The notes beneath the pieces are model-generated. The model was given only the letters and a program-made list of their open reading frames with translations, did not search any database and had not been told where the DNA came from. DNA of 64,000 bases from SCGC-AG-212-J23 sp036406675 (GTDB lineage Bacteria; Pseudomonadota; Gammaproteobacteria; Burkholderiales; SG8-39): NCBI GenBank assembly GCA_036406675.1, contig DASXAO010000149.1, positions 1-64,000 on the forward strand, read 5' to 3'. Position numbers and translations under genes: made by a program. Positions 8,457 through 16,640 of the stretch are shown in pieces (the stretch's first letter is position 1; each line of letters starts with the position of its first letter).

Positions 8457-9593
8457 CGCGCGGCCGCTCCAGAGCCACGCCAGGCCCGCGAGCTGCACCA
8501 GCCACAGCGCCCCGAGCGCGTACGAGTAGCCGCGCGGGTCGTAGCCCGCCGCGGTCTGCGGCCACAGGTTGAGCACGATGCCGGTGCCCCACTGGCCGAG
8601 GAAGATGCCGACGAACGTGAACGTATTGACCGCGGTGTTGACGCGCCCGGCCATCTCCAGGGGGTAGCGCCGAGTGATGATCGAATGCGCGAGCGTTGCC
8701 GAGGTGCCGCAAAACACGAAGCCTGCCCATAGCGGCACCGCGGCGCGGGTCGCGCCCAACGCAAGGCACAGAAGGCAGGCGAGGCTGCCCGCCACGCCGG
8801 CCGCGAAGAGCGGCAGCTGGGAGCGGCCGCGCCGGGCGAGTCGGTCCGCGAGGCGCCCGAAGAAGAAGTACCCGGCGATCAGCGCGCTCGCCGCCACCGC
8901 GAGCACCTGCGCCGCGCCGGCCCGATCGTAGCCCGCCACGTCGCGCAGCCAGGTGGTGATCCACAGGGTGAAGAGCGAGACGACGGCGCACTGGTTGCTG
9001 CCGATCGCGACCGCGACCCTCCAGAAGGCGGCGTCGCGCGCGATCCTCGCGAGTCCGCCGAGGGCCTCGCGGAGGCTCGGCGGACGGCGCATCCTCCGAT
9101 GCTCGGGTACGACGAGCACGAACAGCATGCACAACGCCAGCGTGACGGCGCCGAACGCAGCGAAGATCTCGCGCCAGCTGAAGTAGCGCAACGCGAACTC
9201 GACCGGGGCCGACGCGCTGACGGCGCCGAGGCCGCCCATCGAATACGCGAGCGCGATCATCGTGCTCAGGCGCTCGGGGCGAAACCACAGGATGAAGGCC
9301 TGCATGCACGCCATGAGGCAGGCCGATACCCCGAGGCCGATCAGCGCCCGCGCGAACACCAGCTGCTCGAAGGAGCTCGCCTGCGCGAAGAGCACGCAGC
9401 CGCCCGTGGCCACAAGGAGCAGCGCCGCGTTGACGCGCCGCGGCCCGAAGCGGTCGAGCAGCACGCCGAGCGGAATCTGGAACAGTCCGAAGGAAAAGAA
9501 GTACACGCCGGTGAGCAGCCCGAGCCCCGCCGCCGAGATGCCGAATTCGGACGCGAGCACCGGCCCGAGCACGGCATTCACCGCCCGCACCAC
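8421..9593 (-). CDS. MFS transporter, 5' end merged into an inverted repeat
   Basis: Major facilitator of about 400 residues with 12 predicted helices; the helix 2-3 loop GVLLDRFGPRRVN and the central GRLADRLARRGRS loop are typical MFS signatures. The first conventional start, GTG 9593, cuts transmembrane helix 1. In-frame sequence upstream continues with FFRIVLPFLAGYYFSYV, clearly the missing half of helix 1, then enters the repeat at 9638-9719, where the frame stays open but holds no ATG, GTG or TTG. The native start therefore seems to have been replaced or lost by the repeat. The gene may use a rare start codon or be decaying. It converges on the BPSS1780-family gene. The substrate is unknown. 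Confidence 0.85.
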   Translation of the reverse strand: MVRAVNAVLGPVLASEFGISAAGLGLLTGVYFFSFGLFQIPLGVLLDRFGPRRVNAALLLVATGGCVLFAQASSFEQLVFARALIGLGVSACLMACMQAFILWFRPERLSTMIALAYSMGGLGAVSASAPVEFALRYFSWREIFAAFGAVTLALCMLFVLVVPEHRRMRRPPSLREALGGLARIARDAAFWRVAVAIGSNQCAVVSLFTLWITTWLRDVAGYDRAGAAQVLAVAASALIAGYFFFGRLADRLARRGRSQLPLFAAGVAGSLACLLCLALGATRAAVPLWAGFVFCGTSATLAHSIITRRYPLEMAGRVNTAVNTFTFVGIFLGQWGTGIVLNLWPQTAAGYDPRGYSYALGALWLVQLAGLAWLWSGRALVEKDVAIARV

Positions 9594-9637
9594 GTACGAG
9601 AAGTAGTAGCCCGCCAGGAACGGCAGGACGATGCGGA

Positions 9638-9719
9638 AAAAAGGGGTCAGAGGAATTTTCCCGTAACACCTAGGGTTGAACGCATACGTGTTACAGGAAA
9701 ATTCCTCTGACCCCTTTTT
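9638..9719. repeat. REP-like inverted repeat (32-bp arms)
   Basis: Arms 9638-9669 and 9688-9719 are reverse complements with a single mismatch, around an 18-base loop. The core is AAAAAGGGGTCAGAGGAATT. A partial third copy, TTCCTGGCCCCTTTTT, follows at 9725-9740 next to the stop of the SDR gene. Such elements resemble the REP/BIME palindromes that RAYT (TnpA-REP) transposases spread in proteobacteria; this is inferred from appearance, and no RAYT gene is in the window. It may also act as a terminator for the flanking minus-strand SDR. Confidence 0.85.
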
Positions 9720-9738
9720 CCCTGTTCCTGGCCCCTTT

Positions 9739-10497
9739 TTATTTAGGTGGCGATTCCAGTCCGCCGAAGTAGAACCGGTTGTGCGTGGGACTGATGATGA
9801 CTTCGTTGATGCAGGCGCGCGCCGGCAGCGAGGCGACGAAGGCGATGGTCCTGCCGAGGTCCTCGGCCTGGAGCATCTTGGCGCGCACCTCCGGGGTCGG
9901 CGGCACCGGGCGCTTTTCCAGGATCGGCGTCGCGACCTCGCCCGGAAGCACCGAGGTGGCGCGAATGCCCTTGTCGCCCTCCTCCATGTTGATCGATTCG
10001 GTGAGCGCGACGACGGCGTGCTTGGTGGCGTTGTAGGCCGGCCCGGTAAGCGTGCTCGGATAGCGACCGGCCCACGACGACACGTTGATGATGAGCCCGT
10101 CCTTGCGGCTGCGCATCCCGGGCAGCACCGCGTGCACGCAATAGAACATCCCCGAGAGGTTGATCGCGACGATGCGGTCCCACGCCTCCGTCGAGACGTT
10201 GAAGAAATTGCGTTTCGGATCGTTGATGCCGGCGCTGTTCACCAGGATATCGACGCGGCCGATGCGCTCGGCGGCCTTGGCCACCGCCTGCTTGTTGCCC
10301 ACGTCGAGCGCGATCGCCTCGCAGCTGCCGGCGGCCTTGATGGCCTTTTCCGCGGCGGCCAGCGTCTCGTGGCTGCGGCCCGAGATGACGATGCGCGCGC
10401 CCATGCGCGCGAGCTCGAGCCCGCCGGCGAGGCCGATGCCCGAGCCGCCCCCCGTAATCCAGGCCGTCTTTCCCTTCAGGAGACTAGCGTCGGGCAT
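9739..10497 (-). CDS. SDR family oxidoreductase
   Basis: Classical short-chain dehydrogenase, 252 residues. Cofactor motif TGGGSGIG near the N-terminus, NSAG, and the catalytic INVSS with AYNATKHAV (Ser, Tyr, Lys all present). Last gene of the seven-gene minus-strand operon that starts at 15690; its start overlaps the GST gene by 14 bases. The C-terminus is slightly unusual for an SDR (NRFYFGGLESPPK rather than the common VDGG ending). It probably oxidises a hydroxyacyl or alicyclic alcohol intermediate of the pathway served by the two acyl-CoA dehydrogenases; the specific substrate is unknown. Confidence 0.92.
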   Translation of the reverse strand: MPDASLLKGKTAWITGGGSGIGLAGGLELARMGARIVISGRSHETLAAAEKAIKAAGSCEAIALDVGNKQAVAKAAERIGRVDILVNSAGINDPKRNFFNVSTEAWDRIVAINLSGMFYCVHAVLPGMRSRKDGLIINVSSWAGRYPSTLTGPAYNATKHAVVALTESINMEEGDKGIRATSVLPGEVATPILEKRPVPPTPEVRAKMLQAEDLGRTIAFVASLPARACINEVIISPTHNRFYFGGLESPPK

Positions 10498-11182
10498 ACT
10501 GCGTCGCGCCGAAGAGCACCTCGGCCTGCTCCTTGGTGAAGGACGGCGTTGGACGCCTGCGGTCGGCCAGCACCTCGAGCGCCTTCTTCACCGCCGGGCG
10601 CGCGGCGATCCGGTCGCGCCACTTCTTCAGGTTCGGATACTCGTCGATGCTCACGCCCTGGCGCTCCGGGAAGCGCAGCCACGGCATGATCGACATGTCG
10701 GCGATGCTGTATTCGCCGCCCGCGATCCATTCATTTCGTTCTACTTGCTTGTCGACAACCCCATAGAGGCGCCTGGCCTCGTTGCGGTAGCGGTTCATGG
10801 CGTATTCGATCTTCTCGGGCGCGTACTGCAGAAAGTGGTGCGCCTGCCCCAGCATCGGCCCGATGTGCCCCATCTGGAACATCACCCACTGCATCACCTC
10901 CCAACGCTCGCGCACGTCCGCGGGCAGAAACTTGGCGGTCTTGGAGGCGAGGTAGAAGAGCATCGCGCCGGACTCGGCGAGCGCGAACGGCTTGCCGCCG
11001 GGACCGCGCTGGTCGACCATCGCGGGAATCTTGTTGTTGGGCGAGATCTCGAGGAACTCGGGCTTGAACTGGTCGCCGGCGCCGATGTCGATCGGGTGCA
11101 CGCGGTATTCGAGGCCGGTCTCCTCGAGCATGATGTGGATCTTGTGGCCGTTCGGCGTCGGCCACGTGTAGAGGTCGATCAA
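10484..11182 (-). CDS. Glutathione S-transferase, Nu/YfcG-like
   Basis: 232-residue glutathione transferase with a thioredoxin-fold N-domain (MIDLYTWPTPNGHKIHIMLE) and all-helical C-domain (GGEYSIADMSIMPWLR). The TPNGHK stretch is the glutathione-binding signature of the YfcG/YghU Nu class, which shows disulfide reductase activity towards glutathione and glutathionyl adducts. It begins 10 bases after the RDD gene and overlaps the SDR downstream. In catabolic operons such enzymes often handle thiol adducts or reactive unsaturated intermediates; that role is inference. Confidence 0.92.
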   Translation of the reverse strand: MIDLYTWPTPNGHKIHIMLEETGLEYRVHPIDIGAGDQFKPEFLEISPNNKIPAMVDQRGPGGKPFALAESGAMLFYLASKTAKFLPADVRERWEVMQWVMFQMGHIGPMLGQAHHFLQYAPEKIEYAMNRYRNEARRLYGVVDKQVERNEWIAGGEYSIADMSIMPWLRFPERQGVSIDEYPNLKKWRDRIAARPAVKKALEVLADRRRPTPSFTKEQAEVLFGATQYARR

Positions 11183-11192
11183 GCGATTCCTT

Positions 11193-11720
11193 TCAGTCGG
11201 TTTCCTGGATGACTACGGTCCCCGCGATCTTATCGTGCCAGCCCTGCTTCCTGCGGTCGAACGCCGCCCACAGGAAGCCGAGGCAGAGCGGAAGCGCGGA
11301 CACGAAATAGCAGAGCAGGCGGATGACCAGGCGCATGGTGGCGGGGGCCGCGCCCGTGGCTGCGTCGACGATCTTGATGCCCGCCGCGAGCTTGCCCGGC
11401 GTGGCGCCGCAGTAGCGCCAGAAACCCACGATGAGCGCGCCCACCAGGGCGGCGATCACGAGATCGCCCGAGCGGCGCACCGGGTCGAGGGAGAAATAGT
11501 CGGCGCCGAAGCTCACCACGATGATCGGCATCGCGATCACGACCACGATCAGCCAGTCGACGAGGAGCGCCACCGCGCGCTGCCAGAAGCCCGCGTAGTC
11601 GAACCGCGCGTCGGCACGGTCGCGGGGAGTCGGATCGGCGCGCTCTCGCGGCGGCGGTGCGGAGCCGTCACCGAAGCGCGGCTCGACGCGCTCAGGCGAG
11701 CCGGACCAGCTGCTTTCCAA
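11193..11720 (-). CDS. RDD family membrane protein
   Basis: 175 residues. A charged, Pro/Arg-rich N-terminal tail of about 40 residues leads to an RDD domain: GFWQRAVALLVDWLIVVVIA (the Arg and Asp of helix 1), GATPGKLAAGIKIVDAATG, and a C-terminal RKQGWHDKIAGTVVI. The only in-frame start that gives the whole domain is TTG 11720, preceded by AAGGGCG; it overlaps the oxidoreductase stop by 29 bases. RDD proteins have been linked to ion transport, but most are unassigned. Its place within a CoA-catabolism operon is unexplained. Confidence 0.85.
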   Translation of the reverse strand: MESSWSGSPERVEPRFGDGSAPPPRERADPTPRDRADARFDYAGFWQRAVALLVDWLIVVVIAMPIIVVSFGADYFSLDPVRRSGDLVIAALVGALIVGFWRYCGATPGKLAAGIKIVDAATGAAPATMRLVIRLLCYFVSALPLCLGFLWAAFDRRKQGWHDKIAGTVVIQETD

Positions 11721-12681
11721 AATTTTCGCCCTTGAGGAGCGCGATCAGGCCACGGGGCGCATTGTCGAGCCCCTCGACCACCGACTCGCGGTATTTCAGT
11801 CTACCTTGGCCGAAGTAGCCGGCAAGCGCGCCGAGCGCCTCGCCGTAGCGTTCCTTCCAGTCGAACACGATCATGCCCTGCAGGCGGATCCGGTTGACGA
11901 GAACCGCTCGCCAGTTGCGGATCCCATAGGCTTGCGTCGCGTTGTAGTCCGAGATGAGGCCGCAGACCACCACGCGCGCACGCAGGTTCATGCGCGCGAG
12001 CAGGGTGTCGAAGATCTCGCCGCCGACGTTGTCGAAGTACACGTCGACGCCGTTCGGGCAGGCTTCCTTCAGCGCGGCGGCAAGCTCGCCCGCCTTGTAG
12101 TCGACGCAGGCGTCGAAGCCGAGCTCGCGCCGCACGTAGTCGCATTTCGCAGCCCCTCCGGCGATGCCGACCGCGCGACAGCCCCAGATGCGCGCGAGCT
12201 GGCCCACGACGCTGCCGACCGCGCCGGAAGCCGCCGACACGACCACCGTCTCGCCCGCCTTGGGCTGGCCGATTTCCTTGAGGCCGAAGTAAGCCGTCAT
12301 CCCGGGCATGCCGAGCACGCCGAGATAGGCGCTCAGGGGCGCGCGCTTTTCGTCCACCCGCATGGCGTCCTTCGTGGTGCCGTAGAGCTGCCAGCCGAGC
12401 TGCGTCAGGACCTTGTCGCCCACCTTCAGGGCAGGGTGTTTTGATTCGACAACTTCTCCTGCCGTCTGCCCGACCATCACCTCGCCGAGCTCGACGCCCT
12501 TCACGTAGCTCTTCGCGTCGCTCATGCGCCCGCGCATGTACGGGTCGAGCGAAAGCCACAGGTTTCTCACCAGCACCTCGCCCGGCCCCGGCTGCGGCAG
12601 CGGCGCCTCCTCGATGCGGAAGTCGGCCTCGGTGACCCAGCCGCTCGGCCGTCCGGCGAGCAGCACGCGCCGGTTCTGCAT
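11692..12681 (-). CDS. NADP-dependent oxidoreductase, PTGR/CurA-like MDR
   Basis: Zinc-free medium-chain reductase of 329 residues, of the leukotriene-B4 12-hydroxydehydrogenase/prostaglandin reductase group, which reduce the double bond of alpha,beta-unsaturated carbonyl compounds with NADPH. Signatures are SLDPYMRGRM near residue 50, GMPGMTAYFGL, and the dinucleotide site AASGAVGSVVGQLA. Start ATG 12681 shares one base with the stop of the acyl-CoA dehydrogenase (TGATG). It probably acts on an enone or enoyl intermediate of the same operon; the substrate is inferred. Confidence 0.93.
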   Translation of the reverse strand: MQNRRVLLAGRPSGWVTEADFRIEEAPLPQPGPGEVLVRNLWLSLDPYMRGRMSDAKSYVKGVELGEVMVGQTAGEVVESKHPALKVGDKVLTQLGWQLYGTTKDAMRVDEKRAPLSAYLGVLGMPGMTAYFGLKEIGQPKAGETVVVSAASGAVGSVVGQLARIWGCRAVGIAGGAAKCDYVRRELGFDACVDYKAGELAAALKEACPNGVDVYFDNVGGEIFDTLLARMNLRARVVVCGLISDYNATQAYGIRNWRAVLVNRIRLQGMIVFDWKERYGEALGALAGYFGQGRLKYRESVVEGLDNAPRGLIALLKGENFGKQLVRLA

Positions 12682-13754
12682 CACAGCGCCGCGAAGCGGG
12701 CGAGGTGGTGGTCGGCGTCGCCGAACTGGCCGGCGATCGCGGTGAGCCTCCGGAAGGTATGGCTCACCTTCAGCTCTTCGCTCATGCCCATGCCGCCGTG
12801 GAGCTGCACCGATTCCTGGCTGACGTGGCGCGCGCTGTCGGCGATCTTGATCTTGGCCGCCGAGACTGCGCGCGCGCGCTCCTTCGGATCGCTCGATTGA
12901 TCGACCTTCGAGCAGGCGAGGCAGGCCATCGAGCGCGCCTGCTCCTGCGCGATGAACAGGTCGACCATGCGGTGCTGGAGCGCCTGGAAGGTGCCGATGG
13001 GCACGCCGAACTGCTTGCGCGTCTTGAGGTATTCGAGGGTGGTGTCGCAGGCGAACTTCATCGCCCCGACCGCCTCGGCGCAGACGAGCGCGGTGGCGAA
13101 ATCGGTCAGCGCCTCGATCACTTCGATCCCGCCGTCGAGCCGCTCGGCTTTCGCGCCGCGGAAGACGGGGTCGGCCGCGCGCATTTCGTCCATCGTGCGG
13201 TAGGACTTCGCCGCTGGAGTCTCCGCCAGGAAGAGGCCGATGCCGTCGGGCGCGGCCGCGGATACGACGAGCCGGTCGGCCATCGGCGCGCCGACTACGC
13301 CGGCTTTCTCGCCTTCGATCGTCCAGCCGTCGGCGGATTTGCGCGCCCGGGTTTGCACGCAGCCGAGGTCGTAGCGCGCGCCCTTCTCGGCATGCGCGAA
13401 GGCGAGCTTCATCCTGCCCTCGATCACCGCGGGGAGGATCTCGCGCGCCAGCGGGCTGCGCGCGACGGCGAGCCCGCCCATCAGCGTGGCGAGATAGGGC
13501 TCGATCACCAGCGCCTCGCCAAAGGCTTCCATCACTCCCATGAGGTCGACCGCGCCGCCGCCGAACCCGCCGTGCTCCGCCGGAAAGGGAAGCCCCGTGA
13601 GGCCCATCTCGACGAACGTCGACCACGCTTTCGGGCTCCAGCCCGGGTCGGAGGCCACGATCTTCCTCCGCGCCTCGAATTCATAGTCCTTGGCGAGGAA
13701 GCGCCGGACCGAGTCGGCAAGCAGCTGCTGCTCTTCGTTGTAGTCGAAATTCAC
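12681..13754 (-). CDS. Acyl-CoA dehydrogenase family protein (second subunit type)
   Basis: FAD-dependent acyl-CoA dehydrogenase, 357 residues, start GTG 13754. N-domain NFDYNEEQQLLADSVRRFLA, LPFPAEHGGFGGG, and C-domain KTRKQFGVPIGTFQALQHRM and SVQLHGGMGMSEE are typical. It pairs with the adjacent 376-residue dehydrogenase 17 bases upstream. Such tandem, dissimilar dehydrogenases form alpha2beta2 heterotetramers in steroid and alicyclic acid catabolism, where one subunit loses the catalytic base. The middle domain here is notably short and divergent (RLVVSAAAPDGIGLFLAE), consistent with the accessory subunit; the heteromer itself is an inference. Confidence 0.92.
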   Translation of the reverse strand: MNFDYNEEQQLLADSVRRFLAKDYEFEARRKIVASDPGWSPKAWSTFVEMGLTGLPFPAEHGGFGGGAVDLMGVMEAFGEALVIEPYLATLMGGLAVARSPLAREILPAVIEGRMKLAFAHAEKGARYDLGCVQTRARKSADGWTIEGEKAGVVGAPMADRLVVSAAAPDGIGLFLAETPAAKSYRTMDEMRAADPVFRGAKAERLDGGIEVIEALTDFATALVCAEAVGAMKFACDTTLEYLKTRKQFGVPIGTFQALQHRMVDLFIAQEQARSMACLACSKVDQSSDPKERARAVSAAKIKIADSARHVSQESVQLHGGMGMSEELKVSHTFRRLTAIAGQFGDADHHLARFAAL

Positions 13755-13771
13755 AAACCTGCCTCTGTGCC

Positions 13772-14902
13772 TTACAACCCGAGGGTCATCTTGGCAATGA
13801 TGTTGCGCTGGATCTCGTTCGAGCCGGCGTAAATCGTCGTCTTGCGCATGGAGAGATATTTCTTGCGCACGGCCTCGGTGAACTCGTCGCTCGCGGCGGG
13901 GTCGGCCGCCTGCAGCATCAGCTCGGTGATCCCCTGCTGGATCTCGGTGCCCTTGATCTTCAGCATCGAGACGTCGGCGCCGGGCGGCTGCCCGGTGCGG
14001 CGCATGCGGTCGAGGAAGCGCAGGTTGGTGATCTCGAGCGCCATCAGCTCGATCTCCAGCCGCGAGAGACGATCCCGGAAGCGGCTGTCCTGGGCTCTGG
14101 AAGAGGCAAATTCCTTGAGCGCCGCGAGCTGCCGCTTCGACTCGCCGATGCGCCCGGTGTTCATGCGCTCGTAGCCGAGGAGGTACTTGGCCACCGTCCA
14201 GCCCTTGCCTTCCTCGTGCACCAGGTTTTCCGCCGGGACTCTCACGTCGTCGAAGAACACCTCGTTCACTTCGTGCGCCCCGTCCATCAGGATGAGCGGC
14301 CGCACCGTGATCCCGGGCGTTTTCATGTCGATCAGGAGGAACGAAATGCCCTCCTGGCGGCGCTCGACGCCCGGGTCGGTGCGCACGAGGCAGAAGATCC
14401 AGTCGGCGTAGTGGCCCAGGGTGGTCCAGATCTTTTGGCCATTCACTAAGTAGGAATCCTGGTTTCTGACCGCTTTCGTTTTCAGCGAAGCCAGGTCGCT
14501 CCCCGAGCCGGGCTCGGAATAGCCCTGGCACCAGAAATCGTCGCCGTCATAGATGCGCGGGAGGAAGCGCTTTTTCTGCGCCTCGGTGCCGAAGCGGAGC
14601 AGCACGGCGGCGCACATGGTGAGGCCGAAGGGAATGAGCGGCGGGGCCCCGGCGTAGCCCAGCTCCTCCTCGAAAATGTAGCGCTGCACGACATTCCATC
14701 CCGTGCCGCCCCATTCCTTCGGCCACGCCGGCGCCACCCAGCCCTGCTTGGCGAGGATCCTGTGCCAGCGCAGCAGGTCGTCCTTGGAGAGGTGGGCGTA
14801 GCCTGCGACCTTCTGTCTCAGATCCTGAGGCAGGTTGGAGGCAAGCCATGCCCGCACGTCCTCGCGGAACGCCGCCTCCTCGGGGGAATAGTTCAGGTCC
14901 AC
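13772..14902 (-). CDS. Acyl-CoA dehydrogenase family protein (catalytic subunit type)
   Basis: FAD-dependent alpha,beta-dehydrogenation of an acyl-CoA; 376 residues, start GTG 14902, two bases after the SDR stop. Full set of motifs: FWCQGYSEPGSGSDLASL (FAD/substrate loop), NGQKIWTTLGHYADW, GITVRPLILMDG, and C-terminal TIYAGSNEIQRNIIAKMTLG. The YSEPGSGSDLA block and length match the FadE-type dehydrogenases that work with a second subunit (gene at 12681-13754). Located directly behind the divergent IclR regulator, so it probably belongs to its regulon. Substrate class, a branched or cyclic carboxylic acid thioester, is inferred. Confidence 0.94.
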   Translation of the reverse strand: MDLNYSPEEAAFREDVRAWLASNLPQDLRQKVAGYAHLSKDDLLRWHRILAKQGWVAPAWPKEWGGTGWNVVQRYIFEEELGYAGAPPLIPFGLTMCAAVLLRFGTEAQKKRFLPRIYDGDDFWCQGYSEPGSGSDLASLKTKAVRNQDSYLVNGQKIWTTLGHYADWIFCLVRTDPGVERRQEGISFLLIDMKTPGITVRPLILMDGAHEVNEVFFDDVRVPAENLVHEEGKGWTVAKYLLGYERMNTGRIGESKRQLAALKEFASSRAQDSRFRDRLSRLEIELMALEITNLRFLDRMRRTGQPPGADVSMLKIKGTEIQQGITELMLQAADPAASDEFTEAVRKKYLSMRKTTIYAGSNEIQRNIIAKMTLGL

Positions 14903-14904
14903 GC

Positions 14905-15690
14905 CTAGAGAATGGTAACGCCGCCGTCGGCGACGATGCACTGCCCGGTGATGAAGGCGGCCGCGTCGGAGGCGAGGAACACCGCGATGGCGCCGATGTC
15001 CCGGGGCTCGCCCAGGCGCCGGAGCGGGGTGGCGGCGATCCGCTCGGCGGCGCGCTTGGGATCTTCCCACAGGGCCCGGGCGAAGTCGGTCTTCACCAGG
15101 CCCGGCGCGATGGCGTTGACGCGAACGTTCCTCGGGCCCCACTCGGCGGCGAGGTTGCGCACCAGGTGGTGATCGGCGGCCTTGGAGATGCCATAGGCGC
15201 CGATCACGGTGTTGGCGAGCAGGCCGCCGATCGAGCCCACGACGATGAAGCTCGCTGAAGTTCCAGCGTTTTTTGCGCGGTGGGCCATGCCTTCCAGGGT
15301 CATCGCGGCGAGCCACAGCACGCTCTTGACGTTGTTGTTCACGATTTTGTCGAAGGCATCGTCGGAAATCCCGGTCAGGGGCCCGAAGTAGGGGTTGGCC
15401 GCCGCGTTTGAAACCACGATGTCGATCCCACCCCACTTTGCGCAGGTGGCGTCGACCAGCGCCTGGAGCTCTTCCTTCCGCGACACGTTGCAGGGCTGGG
15501 CCAAAACGTCGATTCCCTTTACAGCGAGGTCCGAGCGCGCCTCTTCGCAGGCCTCGGCCTTGCGGCTGCAGAGGGCGATCTTGGCGCCGGCGCGCCCGAG
15601 CTCCTCGGCGATCGACCTGCCGATGCCGCGGGTGCCGCCGGTAACCAGCGCGACCCTGCCTTTCAGGCTGAACGGACTCGATTCCACCAT
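14905..15690 (-). CDS. SDR family oxidoreductase, first gene of IclR-flanked operon
   Basis: 261-residue classical short-chain dehydrogenase: cofactor site TGGTRGIG, SNAAANPYFGP at the NNAG position, catalytic Ser in VVGSIGGLL, and Tyr/Lys in GAYGISKAADH. It ends GQCIVADGGVTIL. The PYFGPLTGI stretch after the NAA motif is seen in SDRs annotated as 3-ketoacyl or DHRS4-like reductases. ATG 15690 leads the seven-gene minus operon and lies 122 bases from the divergent IclR start. No strong Shine-Dalgarno precedes it. Regulation by the neighbouring IclR protein is likely. Confidence 0.93.
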   Translation of the reverse strand: MVESSPFSLKGRVALVTGGTRGIGRSIAEELGRAGAKIALCSRKAEACEEARSDLAVKGIDVLAQPCNVSRKEELQALVDATCAKWGGIDIVVSNAAANPYFGPLTGISDDAFDKIVNNNVKSVLWLAAMTLEGMAHRAKNAGTSASFIVVGSIGGLLANTVIGAYGISKAADHHLVRNLAAEWGPRNVRVNAIAPGLVKTDFARALWEDPKRAAERIAATPLRRLGEPRDIGAIAVFLASDAAAFITGQCIVADGGVTIL

Positions 15691-15711
15691 ATGGAATTCA
15701 GTATGACTAAG

Positions 15712-15741
15712 TTGACAAGCAGTGGCCTGCCGACAGAATAT
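15712..15741 (+). promoter_or_regulatory. Probable sigma70 promoter of the IclR gene
   Basis: TTGACA at 15712-15717 matches the -35 consensus exactly and is followed, 18 bases on, by GAATAT (15736-15741) as a -10. It lies about 70 bases before the IclR start in the 122-bp divergent region. The region is locally AT-richer than its surroundings and is where IclR autoregulation and control of the minus-strand operon would be expected. Confidence 0.5.
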
Positions 15742-15812
15742 CGAAACTGTTTAGACGTTCCGCTGCATCCCCCGAAACCAATTACAGAACATTGCGAGGA
15801 GAGCTTTTCCCC

Positions 15813-16640
15813 ATGGGCGCCCCCGAAGCTTCGGTCCCGCTTTCGCAGCCTACCGCGACTTTCAGCTATGAGCACGAGGGCGACCGCCAGTTCGCCACCA
15901 CGCTCGCGCGCGGGCTCGAAGTCCTGCGCTGCTTCACGCCGCTCGAGCCGCTGCTCGGCAACAAGGAGATCTCGGTGCGCACCGGCCTGCCGAAGCCGAC
16001 GGTGTCGCGCCTGACCTACACGCTGACCAAGCTCGGCTACCTGCGCCACAACATGCGCCTCGGGAAGTACCAGCTCGGCTCCGCGGTGCTTTCCATCGGC
16101 TATCCGCTGCTCGCCTCGATGAACGTGCGCCAGGTCGCGCGGCCGATGATGAAAGAGCTCGCCGACTACTGCAACGGCTGGGTCTCGATGGGCGTGCGCG
16201 ACCGGCTCAACATGGTCTACGTCGAGACCTGCCGCAGCGGCAACGGCATCACCACGCTGCCCGACATCGGCACCTCGGTGCCGATCTCCCAGTCGGTGAT
16301 CGGGCGCGCGTTCCTCGCCGCGTGCACGCCCGCCGAGCGCGAGGCGGTGCTGAACCAGATGAAGGTGAAGGATCCCGAGGCGCACCGCAAGTACCGCGCG
16401 CACATCGACAAGTCGCTCGAGGACATCCGCGCGCGCGGCTTCTGCGCCTCCATGGGCGAGCTGCGCCGCGAGCACTTCGCCGTCGGCGTCCCGATGCGCC
16501 GCACGGTCGACGGCGAGATCGTCGCTTTCAACGCCGGCGTGCCCGCCTTCATGGTGAAAAAGGGCCAGCTCGAGGATGACATCGGGCCGCGCCTCGTGAC
16601 CATGGTGCGCAACATCGAGGCCTCGCTGGGACTGCACTGA
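15813..16640 (+). CDS. IclR family transcriptional regulator
   Basis: DNA-binding regulator of 275 residues. N-terminal winged helix (ARGLEVLRCFTPLEPLLGNK through GLPKPTVSRLTYTLTKLGYL, about residues 30-85) and C-terminal ligand-binding domain (GRAFLAACTPAER; VDGEIVAFNAGVPAF). ATG 15813 has GAGGAGAG nine bases upstream and is preferred to the TTG at 15792. It is divergent from the SDR-acyl-CoA dehydrogenase operon, the usual arrangement for control of a catabolic operon by a pathway intermediate. The stop overlaps the probable start of the MscS gene. Confidence 0.94.
   Translation: MGAPEASVPLSQPTATFSYEHEGDRQFATTLARGLEVLRCFTPLEPLLGNKEISVRTGLPKPTVSRLTYTLTKLGYLRHNMRLGKYQLGSAVLSIGYPLLASMNVRQVARPMMKELADYCNGWVSMGVRDRLNMVYVETCRSGNGITTLPDIGTSVPISQSVIGRAFLAACTPAEREAVLNQMKVKDPEAHRKYRAHIDKSLEDIRARGFCASMGELRREHFAVGVPMRRTVDGEIVAFNAGVPAFMVKKGQLEDDIGPRLVTMVRNIEASLGLH

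Noticed and set aside
11692..13626. 644-residue frame suggesting an acyl-CoA dehydrogenase-reductase fusion
   Set aside because: The reductase begins at ATG 12681 and the region before it is out of frame with the real dehydrogenase; the TGATG junction separates them.
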